NCBI RefSeq assembly: GCF_014297365.1
Contig: NZ_JACOQD010000001.1
Coordinates: 310,001-374,000 of the forward strand
DNA from: Winogradskyella echinorum
GTDB lineage: Bacteria > Bacteroidota > Bacteroidia > Flavobacteriales > Flavobacteriaceae
DNA: 64,000 bases
Direction of reading: 5' to 3'
Positions within the stretch are counted from its first letter, which is position 1. Each line of letters begins with the position of its first letter. Below, piece after piece: positions 1 to 7,548 of the stretch. A program made the translations under genes and the position numbers. Below the pieces are notes generated by a model. It made no database searches and was not told the DNA's origin. It saw only the letters and a program-made list of their open reading frames with translations.

Positions 1-29
1 TTTTAGAGTCTAAATTGATTTGATTTCTT

Positions 30-69
30 AGAAAGCCTGATTTTTACGATAAAAATCAGGCTTTCTTTT
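30..69 (+). terminator. Rho-independent terminator of an upstream plus-strand gene
   Basis: Perfect inverted repeat with 17-bp arms (30-46 and 50-66) around a 3-nt CGA loop, followed by a T-run. It lies just before the first complete gene, so it ends a plus-strand transcript that starts left of the window and separates it from the pectin cluster. Confidence 0.85.
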
Positions 70-87
70 AGAACTTTTAAATAATTA

Positions 88-1041
88 ATGTTGAATAAAT
101 TAATAACATATTGCATTCTTTTTTTGTTGAGTTCTACAACGCTTTTCGCTTTTCAAACTATCCAAAAAGACACTTCCTACACTGTTATTAGTTCTTATAA
201 AAAGTACATAAAAAACTTTCCGCAAATAGAAATTGTAAAGCCACAACAATTTCAGAATATTACTGAAATAGAAAATATAACTTATAAAAAGCTAAACGCT
301 AGAGAGCTCAAACTCGATGCATTTATTAATACATCAGAAAATAATCCAGCAGTCATTTTAGTACATGGTGGTGGTTGGAAGTCTGGTGACAAGTCTCACA
401 TGAAACCTATGGCTCAGTATATTGCATCAAAAGGATATTCCTGTTTCGCAATTGAATATAGATTATCTGATGAAGCACAGTATCCAGAAGGTATTTTTGA
501 TATAAAACAAGCCATTCAGTTTATAAAAGCTAATGCCTTGAAGTTTCATGTAGATACAACCAAAGTCGCTGTTTTAGGGACTTCATCTGGTGCACAAATG
601 GCATCATTAGTTGGTACAACTAACAACAATTCAAAATTTGAAGAAAAAACAGGCTACAAAACTTCAACAGAAGTTCAAGCGATAATTAATCTAGATGGTA
701 TTCTAGCCTTTAAACATCCAAAATCAAAGGAAGGAAAAATGGCAAGTTGGTGGTTGGATGGCACCTATGAGGAAAAACCAGAAATCTGGAAAGCAGCGTC
801 TGCGCTTACACATATTGACGAAAACACACCTCCAACATTGTTTATTAGTAGTCAAAATGAACGCTTTCAGGCAGGACGAGAAGAAATGATTGAAATTATG
901 GAGAAGTATCAAATTTACTATCAAGTAGAAAATTTTCCAGATAGTCCACATACCTTTTGGTTATTTAATCCTTGGTTTAAGGACACCGTAAATTACATCA
1001 CAACATTTTTAGATAAAACATTCAAAAAAAACCATAAATGA
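88..1041 (+). CDS. Secreted alpha/beta-hydrolase, putative carbohydrate esterase
   Basis: 317 aa with an N-terminal signal peptide (about residues 1-22). The alpha/beta-hydrolase fold is shown by the HGGGW oxyanion motif (93-97), a GTSSG nucleophile elbow with Ser166, and a late His in DSPHTFW (about residue 288). This matches the acetyl/feruloyl esterase-like (BD-FAE/lipase) group common in polysaccharide utilisation loci, which removes acyl groups from plant polysaccharides. The stop overlaps the next start (ATGA), so it belongs to the same transcript as the pectin genes downstream. The exact ester substrate cannot be read from sequence; pectin acetyl groups are the contextual guess. Confidence 0.8.
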   Translation: MLNKLITYCILFLLSSTTLFAFQTIQKDTSYTVISSYKKYIKNFPQIEIVKPQQFQNITEIENITYKKLNARELKLDAFINTSENNPAVILVHGGGWKSGDKSHMKPMAQYIASKGYSCFAIEYRLSDEAQYPEGIFDIKQAIQFIKANALKFHVDTTKVAVLGTSSGAQMASLVGTTNNNSKFEEKTGYKTSTEVQAIINLDGILAFKHPKSKEGKMASWWLDGTYEEKPEIWKAASALTHIDENTPPTLFISSQNERFQAGREEMIEIMEKYQIYYQVENFPDSPHTFWLFNPWFKDTVNYITTFLDKTFKKNHK

Positions 1042-2054
1042 AAACTTCAAAATTAATAGCAGCTTTATTTTGCGTTAGTACCATTGTAGCTTGTAAATCC
1101 GAAAAGAAAGAGGATGCAAAACAAGAGGTTCAACAAGAGCAAAAGTTAGAAGACGCACCAAAAACATATGCCGAAATTTCTATAGCAGAAGGTGGAGAAT
1201 GGGTTGATGGCCCAAGAGGACACGAAGAATACCAAGGCACCACACATTTTAAAAATGTAAACCACTTAAGAGTGCCAGACAATCATACAGACCATACCTG
1301 GTATTTGCGTTACGAAGGACCTGGTTGGGAAAACAATAAAATTGGTTACAGACTATACTTAGATTGGAGAAATGGAATAGACATCTTCGGGAAACTAACC
1401 GATACAATGGCGCTTTCTAAAGTAGGTCAAGATGGATTTGATTCTTATCACGAGCCACAACCTTGGGGACAAGACATCTTAAAGGTTGGTAACGGACTTG
1501 GTATTGGTTCTTTGGGTCGTTTGGTTGAAGATAAAGTACTTCACTTTAAAGAAGTCGATTCAACGTTTGCTACGATAGAAAACAATAAAGACCAGTCTTC
1601 TGTAATTATTAATTATAAAGGTTGGAAAACGGGCGATGATAAAATCGATTTAAAATCTACATTGAGTATTCGTCCAGATAACCGTTATACAAAACATACC
1701 ATTCAGCCTTCAAAAGCAATTAGCGGTATTGTTACTGGTATTGTAGACCATGGTGTTAATTATTTCACTGCAGAAAGTGAGAACAAAAAATGGGCTTATA
1801 TAGCAACTTATGGATCGCAAACTTTAGTACCAGATAATTTAGGAATGGCGATCTTTTATGAAGTAGATACCACTTCCCAAATCAAAAAAGGAGAAGATGA
1901 TTATTTAATTGAATTTAAACCAACTACAAACGCTGTTACATTTTACTTTCTAGGCGCTTGGGAACAAGAACCAGATGGTATAAAAACAGAAGCTGAATTC
2001 AAGACCTATTTAGATGGATTATTAAATGAATTAAACTCTAAAAACACTTTGTAA
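1038..2054 (+). CDS. DUF4861-family lipoprotein of the pectin locus
   Basis: 338 aa. Lipoprotein signal ending at Cys19 (IVACKSEK), followed by a charged Glu/Lys linker and a globular beta-rich domain with aromatic stretches such as HTWYLRYEGPGW and GYRLYLDWRN. I recognise the sequence as DUF4861, a family repeatedly found in pectin and ulvan utilisation loci; no reaction has been securely assigned as far as I know. It overlaps the upstream esterase by 4 nt and the downstream cupin by 1 nt, so translation is probably coupled. An outer-membrane or surface role in handling uronate oligosaccharides is inferred from context only. Confidence 0.75.
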   Translation: MKTSKLIAALFCVSTIVACKSEKKEDAKQEVQQEQKLEDAPKTYAEISIAEGGEWVDGPRGHEEYQGTTHFKNVNHLRVPDNHTDHTWYLRYEGPGWENNKIGYRLYLDWRNGIDIFGKLTDTMALSKVGQDGFDSYHEPQPWGQDILKVGNGLGIGSLGRLVEDKVLHFKEVDSTFATIENNKDQSSVIINYKGWKTGDDKIDLKSTLSIRPDNRYTKHTIQPSKAISGIVTGIVDHGVNYFTAESENKKWAYIATYGSQTLVPDNLGMAIFYEVDTTSQIKKGEDDYLIEFKPTTNAVTFYFLGAWEQEPDGIKTEAEFKTYLDGLLNELNSKNTL

Positions 2055-2473
2055 TGAAAACAAGTACCAAGATTTTTTCAATTGTAATGCTTTGTTTTAC
2101 GATGCAAATTACAACAGCTCAAGAGAAAACTTACACCATAGAGGAATGTGTTAATACGTTCTCTGAAGATAAAACAGTTCCAACCAAAGTAGGCTATCAA
2201 TATTGGTTTGCTGATAAGGACTTTTTAGACGGAAGAACCATAAAAATGAGTGTTGTTGCACCAGGAAAATCAACACATGCACCACACAAACATGTAGAAG
2301 ATGAATTTTTCTATGTGTTAGAAGGTACTGCAAAATTCTTTTTAGATGGTAAAGAAGTTGTTGTAGAAGCAAATACTAGTCTGTATTGTCCGTCGTGGAG
2401 TATGCACGGCATTAGCAATGCAGGTGATACCGAATTAAAATATTTAGTGATTAAAAAATACGAAAAAGAGTAA
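2054..2473 (+). CDS. Exported single-domain cupin
   Basis: 139 aa with a signal peptide (about 1-22, ending TTAQ). One cupin domain: the HKHVEDE motif gives the His-x-His-x3-Glu metal site and SMHGISN supplies the last His. Cupins in pectin loci include KdgF, which opens 4,5-unsaturated galacturonate to a linear ketouronate. A KdgF-like role just upstream of a GH105 that releases that product is plausible, but KdgF is usually cytoplasmic and shorter, whereas this protein has an export signal. The C-terminal block SMHGISNAGDTELKY closely resembles the end of the bicupin at 12727, so the two are probably paralogues. Confidence 0.75.
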   Translation: MKTSTKIFSIVMLCFTMQITTAQEKTYTIEECVNTFSEDKTVPTKVGYQYWFADKDFLDGRTIKMSVVAPGKSTHAPHKHVEDEFFYVLEGTAKFFLDGKEVVVEANTSLYCPSWSMHGISNAGDTELKYLVIKKYEKE

Positions 2474-2475
2474 AA

Positions 2476-3702
2476 ATGAAAAACATAGCACTCGTAGCAA
2501 TATTGGCATTGGGTTTTCTTACCAGTTGTAAAGAAGAAAAGAAACAAACAGAGGAAACACCTGTAGCTAAAAAAGAAATTTCAGAAGACTTAAAATGGTC
2601 AGAACGTATGGCGCTTTCAGAAATAAAACGTTTTCCAGACCCAACATTATTAGACTTTAGAGATAAACCAAAATGGAGTTACACACCTGGATTGGTTTTG
2701 CAAGGAATGTCTAAGGTTTTTGAGCAAACTAAAAATCAAAAAATTTACGATTACATCTATGACTATCCAAATAGGATGATTGAAGAAGATGGTATAATTA
2801 AGACCTACAAAATGTCTAATTACAATTTAGATATGATAAAAGCAGGTGATATAATTTACTATGTGTACAATAAAACTAAAGAGCCTCGCTTTAAAAAAGT
2901 AATGGATACACTTCATAAGCAATTAGAAGGTCAGCCAACAACGTCAGAAGGTGGTTTTTGGCATAAAAAAATATATCCATACCAAATGTGGTTAGATGGT
3001 CTGTATATGGCAGAACCATTTCATGCTAAATATGCAAAAACCTATATGAGTCCTGAAGATGCTAACAAGGTTTACGATAAAATTATGTTGCAATTTGATT
3101 TGATTGAAAAACATAGTAGAGATCTAGAAACCGGACTGTATTATCATGGTTGGGACGAAAGTAAAGAACAAAAATGGGCCAATAAAGAAACCGGATTGTC
3201 TCAACACTTTTGGTCACGCGGAATGGGTTGGTACGGAATGGCTCTTGTAGATGTCTTGGACTATTTGCCAGAAAATCATTCTGGACGAGAAAGAATCGTT
3301 AAATATCTCAACCAATACGCAGAAGCCATTGTAAAATATCAAGATGAAAAAACAGGTACTTGGTATCAAGTGCTTAATCTGCCAGATAGAGAAGGTAATT
3401 ATTTAGAAGCTACAGGTACAAGTATGTTTACCTACGTCTTAGCAAAAGGTGTTAACAAAGGTTACTTGCCAAAACAATATTTAGATAATGCCAATAAAGC
3501 CTTTGATGGTATTTTAGAAACGTTTATCACTGTAGAAGATAATGGTATCGTTAACCTAAACAAATGTTGTGGAGTAGCAGGTTTGGGTGGTAATCCATAC
3601 AGAGATGGCTCTTTTGAATATTACATTGGAGAAATCATTAGGTCTAATGATCCTAAAGGAACAGGGCCTTTTATGATGGCTGCTCTAGAATTAAACAAAT
3701 AA
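2476..3702 (+). CDS. GH105/GH88 unsaturated rhamnogalacturonyl/galacturonyl hydrolase, lipoprotein
   Basis: 408 aa; lipoprotein signal ending at Cys18 (FLTSCKEE). The rest is an (alpha/alpha)6-barrel hydrolase of the YteR/YesR type. YPYQMWLDGLYM contains the conserved catalytic Asp (Asp174), and the WSRGMGWYGMALVD block is characteristic of the family. The enzyme hydrates and removes the terminal 4-deoxy-4,5-unsaturated uronic acid left by pectate or rhamnogalacturonan lyases. Length is normal for the family. It is placed 2 nt after the cupin, and the lyase that makes its substrate (PL10) is four genes downstream. Lipid anchoring puts it in the periplasm or at the outer membrane. Confidence 0.9.
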   Translation: MKNIALVAILALGFLTSCKEEKKQTEETPVAKKEISEDLKWSERMALSEIKRFPDPTLLDFRDKPKWSYTPGLVLQGMSKVFEQTKNQKIYDYIYDYPNRMIEEDGIIKTYKMSNYNLDMIKAGDIIYYVYNKTKEPRFKKVMDTLHKQLEGQPTTSEGGFWHKKIYPYQMWLDGLYMAEPFHAKYAKTYMSPEDANKVYDKIMLQFDLIEKHSRDLETGLYYHGWDESKEQKWANKETGLSQHFWSRGMGWYGMALVDVLDYLPENHSGRERIVKYLNQYAEAIVKYQDEKTGTWYQVLNLPDREGNYLEATGTSMFTYVLAKGVNKGYLPKQYLDNANKAFDGILETFITVEDNGIVNLNKCCGVAGLGGNPYRDGSFEYYIGEIIRSNDPKGTGPFMMAALELNK

Positions 3703-3708
3703 AAAATT

Positions 3709-4740
3709 ATGACAACTATTAACACAGCCCTTTGCTCATACGGAATGAGTGGTCATTTATTTCACGCACCTTTTGTAGATATACATCCAGATTTTAATCT
3801 ATATGGAGTTTTTGAGCGCACTAAAAATATAGCAGAACAAAAATATCCTACTGTTAAAACCTTTCGCTCATTAGAGGAAATGCTAAAGGATGAAGCCATT
3901 GATTTAGTAGTCGTTAATACACCTAATATTACGCATTACGATTATACTAAGAAAGCGCTAGAAGCAGGTAAACACGTTGTCGTAGAGAAACCGTTTACCG
4001 TTACTACAAAGGAAGCTGAAGAGTTAATAGCATTAGCCGAAAAGCAAAATGTTAAACTTTCAGTGTATCATAACAGACGTTGGGATAGCGATTTTAAAAC
4101 CGTTCAAAAAGTTATTGCACAGGGTGTGTTGGGAGATATTGTTGAAGCCGAATTGCATTACGATAGATTCGATCCAGATTTGAGTTACAAAACACATAAA
4201 GAAACACCAACTGAAGGTGTCGGGAGTTTGTACGATTTAGGCTCGCATCTCGTAGATCAAGCTTTACAGTTATTTGGTATGCCTAATAGCGTATTTGCAA
4301 ACTTAGATGTTTTTAGAAAAGACTCTAAAGTTGGAGATTATTTTGATGTAAAACTGTATTACGATTCACATTACGTCAATCTAAAATCTAGTTATTTTGT
4401 TAGGGAACCGCTTCCTGCATACAGCATTCACGGTACCGAAGGTTCTTTTGTAAAATCAAAAGCTGATATTCAAGAAACTGAACTTCAAAAAGAAATAAAG
4501 CCTAATACTCCAAATTGGGGAAAAGAGCCAGAATCAGAAAGAGGACTGCTTCATACCCTTACAAAAAAAGAACTAATTGAGACAGAGCAAGGCGATTATA
4601 TGACTTATTATAATGGTATAGCCGAAGCGATTTTAAACAACAAACCATTACCAGTAACGGCTGAAGAAGCCACACAAGTCATAACAATTATTGAAGCTGC
4701 TTTTTTAAGTAACTCAGAAAAGAGAGTCATTACCTTATGA
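3709..4740 (+). CDS. Gfo/Idh/MocA-family NAD(P)-dependent oxidoreductase (cytoplasmic)
   Basis: 343 aa without a signal peptide. The N-terminal Rossmann domain begins TALCSYGMSGHLFHAP, and the VVVEKPFTVT motif carries the Lys typical of the dinucleotide-binding fold. The C-terminal alpha/beta domain is the substrate domain of the family. Such enzymes oxidise or reduce sugars and inositols. It is the only clearly soluble, unexported protein among the first eight genes and overlaps the GH43 gene start by 4 nt. A role in converting a released sugar or uronate is inferred; the substrate is not predictable. Confidence 0.85.
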   Translation: MTTINTALCSYGMSGHLFHAPFVDIHPDFNLYGVFERTKNIAEQKYPTVKTFRSLEEMLKDEAIDLVVVNTPNITHYDYTKKALEAGKHVVVEKPFTVTTKEAEELIALAEKQNVKLSVYHNRRWDSDFKTVQKVIAQGVLGDIVEAELHYDRFDPDLSYKTHKETPTEGVGSLYDLGSHLVDQALQLFGMPNSVFANLDVFRKDSKVGDYFDVKLYYDSHYVNLKSSYFVREPLPAYSIHGTEGSFVKSKADIQETELQKEIKPNTPNWGKEPESERGLLHTLTKKELIETEQGDYMTYYNGIAEAILNNKPLPVTAEEATQVITIIEAAFLSNSEKRVITL

Positions 4741-6347
4741 AAAACATAAGTTTAATAGCATTATTTTTTATCTTCTTCAACAGTGCAGCGCAAGACAAGT
4801 TTGTGTCTGAAGTTTGGGTGTCAGATAATGGAGATGGTACATATACCAATCCTGTATTACATTCCGATTTTTCAGACCCAGATGTCGTTAGAGTTGGCGA
4901 AGATTATTATATGACGGCTTCGTCGTTTACCTGTTCGCCTGGCTTGCCGATTTTACATTCCAAAGACTTGGTAAATTGGGAGTTGGTAAACTACGCTTTA
5001 CCAAAGCAAGTGCCATTAGGGGTTTTTGATAAACCACAACACGGAAAAGGAGTTTGGGCACCTTGCATTCGTTTTCATAAGGGCGAATATTACATCTATT
5101 TTCCAGACCCAGATTTTGGTATTTATATGATTAAAACAAAAGACCCAAAAGGTGCTTGGTCAGAGCCTGTTTTGGTTAAAGGAGGCAAAGGATTGATAGA
5201 CCCAACGCCACTTTGGGATGATGACGGAAAAGTCTATTTAGCTTATGCTTTCGCAGGAAGTCGTGCAGGTATAAAAAGCTTATTGGTGGTTTGTAGTATG
5301 AATGCTGAAGGCAATAAAACTAATGATGATGAGGTTATCATTATCGATGGTCATAAAGATGAATCTACTATTGAAGGACCTAAATTTTATAAACGAAATA
5401 ATTACTATTACATTTTTGCACCAGCAGGTGGAGTTTCTACTGGTTGGCAAACTATTTTAAGGTCTAAATCAGCATTTGGTCCTTACGAAAAAAAGAAAGT
5501 ATTGCATCAAGGTAATACCGAAATCAATGGACCACATCAAGGAGCTTGGGTAGATACTGTTACTGGCGAAGATTGGTTTCTTCATTTTCAGGATAAAGAT
5601 ATGTATGGTCGTATAGTACATATGCAACCAATGTCTTGGGAAAACGATTGGCCAGTTATGGGAGTAGACCAAAATAAGGATGGTATTGGTGAGCCTGTAT
5701 CAACTTATAAAAAACCAAATGTTGGAAAAACCTATCCCATAGCAACACCACCAGATTCTGATGAGTTTAATGAACCCAAAAGAGGTTTGCAATGGCAATG
5801 GCACGCTAATCCACAAGTGTATTATGGTTTCCCAACACCAATGGGACATTATACAATGTATTGCAGACCACGACCAGAAGGTTCTGGTAATCTGCACGAC
5901 GTTCCAAATTTGTTGTTGCAAAAATTTCCAGCAGAATCGTTTACAGCAACCACCAAATTAACGTTTAATGCCAGACACGATAACGAGCAAGTTGGTTTTT
6001 TAATTATGGGATTGAGCTATAGCTACATCAAATTCGCTCAAGAAGATGGACAGCTGTATTTGTCGCAGGTAACGTGTAAAGACGCACACAAAGAAGGCAC
6101 AGAAAATGAAAGTGGAAAAATAAAAGTAGATAGCAACACAATTTATCTTCAAATTAAAGTAGATAAAGGCGGAGAGTGCCATTTTTATTACAGCACAAAT
6201 AATAAAAGATTTAAGCCTGTAGGAGACACATTTAAAGCAAGAGAAGGCAGGTGGATTGGTGCTAAAATAGGTTACTTGGCATTAAGAGAAGGTATTATTA
6301 ATGATGCAGGAAGTATAGATATTGACTGGATTCGATTTAAGAAATAA
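4737..6347 (+). CDS. Exported GH43 glycosidase with C-terminal concanavalin-like domain
   Basis: 536 aa with a signal peptide (about 1-19). The five-bladed propeller of GH43 is recognisable: SDPDVVR gives the catalytic base Asp47, GLIDPTPLWDDDG the pKa-modulating Asp, and STIEGPKFYK the general acid Glu. From about residue 345 a second beta-sandwich domain follows (DSDEFNEPKRGLQWQW onward), as in beta-xylosidase/arabinofuranosidase members with a DUF1349-like module. GH43 enzymes in pectin loci trim arabinose, galactose or xylose side chains. Overlaps of 4 nt upstream and 1 nt downstream fix it in the operon. The linkage specificity is not determined. Confidence 0.88.
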   Translation: MKNISLIALFFIFFNSAAQDKFVSEVWVSDNGDGTYTNPVLHSDFSDPDVVRVGEDYYMTASSFTCSPGLPILHSKDLVNWELVNYALPKQVPLGVFDKPQHGKGVWAPCIRFHKGEYYIYFPDPDFGIYMIKTKDPKGAWSEPVLVKGGKGLIDPTPLWDDDGKVYLAYAFAGSRAGIKSLLVVCSMNAEGNKTNDDEVIIIDGHKDESTIEGPKFYKRNNYYYIFAPAGGVSTGWQTILRSKSAFGPYEKKKVLHQGNTEINGPHQGAWVDTVTGEDWFLHFQDKDMYGRIVHMQPMSWENDWPVMGVDQNKDGIGEPVSTYKKPNVGKTYPIATPPDSDEFNEPKRGLQWQWHANPQVYYGFPTPMGHYTMYCRPRPEGSGNLHDVPNLLLQKFPAESFTATTKLTFNARHDNEQVGFLIMGLSYSYIKFAQEDGQLYLSQVTCKDAHKEGTENESGKIKVDSNTIYLQIKVDKGGECHFYYSTNNKRFKPVGDTFKAREGRWIGAKIGYLALREGIINDAGSIDIDWIRFKK

Positions 6348-7537
6348 TGAGTAATACAAAGTCTATAAAATATCATCTATTTTTATTTCTGGGATTGATT
6401 TTCTTCCAGAGTTGTTCAGAAGAGAACAAACAGAATATTCCCTTTCATGTTAAAAAAGACTTGTTCGATACGCTTCAGCCAAAAGATTTAGGATTACAAG
6501 TTCCAAAAGGTATTGAAACACATACCATTTTTAAACCCACGGATAGTACAGACCATTTTAGTAATGGTGCAGTAATGACAGCTTTTAAAGGCGAGTTGTA
6601 TTGTCAGTGGCAAAGTTCGTCTAAAGATGAAGATTCTGATGATACTTGGGTGGCCTATAGTAAAAGTACAGACGGCATACATTGGAGCAAACCAATGGTT
6701 TTGTCAGCATCCTTGGAAGAAGGTTATTGTACTTCTGGTGGTTGGTGGACACATAAAGACTCGCTGATTGCTTTCGTAAATGTTTGGCCGTCAAAAGTGT
6801 CGCCAAAAGGTGGTTTTACCCATTATAAAACAAGTGCGGATGGGTTGAATTGGTCTAAAGAAAATCCTGTTTTAATGGCAAATAATACAGCTATGAATGC
6901 CGTATTTGAGCAAGACCCACATCAGCTTGCTAATGGTCGCATCATTAATGCTGCACACTTTCAACCTGGATTGCAAGTGTCGCCAATTTATACAGATGAT
7001 CCAAAAGGAGTTAGTGGTTGGACGAGAGCACTCTTTAGAAATAATTCAGAAAAAAATAATGTCTCTCAAGAAATTGAGCCAAGTAGTTTCAGTAAAAAAG
7101 ATAATACTTTGGTAATGGTGTTTAGAGACCAATTCAGTTCGTTTCAGACTTTAGCTTCAATTAGTAAAGATAACGGCAAAAGTTGGACGACACCAGTTGA
7201 GACCAAAATGCCAGACTCTAGGTCTAAGCAAAGTGCAGGGAATTTTCCTGATGGTTCCGCTTATATCATCAACAATCCTGTGCAATCTAAAACGAGAATG
7301 CCTTTGGCTGTAACGCTTAGTAATGATGGTAATTTGTTTACCAATGCGTATATGCTTCGTAAAGGAGGAGATGCTATACAGCCATTGCAATACCAAGGCA
7401 AGTACAAACGATTGGGATACCATTACCCTAAGTCGTTTATCTTCAACGATAATTTATATGTGTCTTACACTACCAATAAGGAAGATGTAGAGTACACCAA
7501 AGTTCCGTTGAGTAGCCTAAAAATCACTAATCCTTAA
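6347..7537 (+). CDS. Sialidase-fold (BNR-type) lipoprotein, putative exo-acting glycosidase
   Basis: 396 aa; lipoprotein signal ending at Cys23 (FFQSCSEE). The body has repeated propeller-blade motifs of the type STDGIHWSKP, SADGLNWSKE and SKDNGKSWTTP, which are Asp-box/BNR-like repeats of sialidase-fold proteins. Annotation pipelines usually call such proteins exo-alpha-sialidase, but nothing here indicates sialic acid, and the pectin context argues for another sugar, perhaps a rare pectin sugar or a lyase-type reaction. The start overlaps the GH43 stop by one base. I cannot identify catalytic residues with certainty. Confidence 0.65.
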   Translation: MSNTKSIKYHLFLFLGLIFFQSCSEENKQNIPFHVKKDLFDTLQPKDLGLQVPKGIETHTIFKPTDSTDHFSNGAVMTAFKGELYCQWQSSSKDEDSDDTWVAYSKSTDGIHWSKPMVLSASLEEGYCTSGGWWTHKDSLIAFVNVWPSKVSPKGGFTHYKTSADGLNWSKENPVLMANNTAMNAVFEQDPHQLANGRIINAAHFQPGLQVSPIYTDDPKGVSGWTRALFRNNSEKNNVSQEIEPSSFSKKDNTLVMVFRDQFSSFQTLASISKDNGKSWTTPVETKMPDSRSKQSAGNFPDGSAYIINNPVQSKTRMPLAVTLSNDGNLFTNAYMLRKGGDAIQPLQYQGKYKRLGYHYPKSFIFNDNLYVSYTTNKEDVEYTKVPLSSLKITNP

Positions 7538-7548
7538 AATGATTAATC

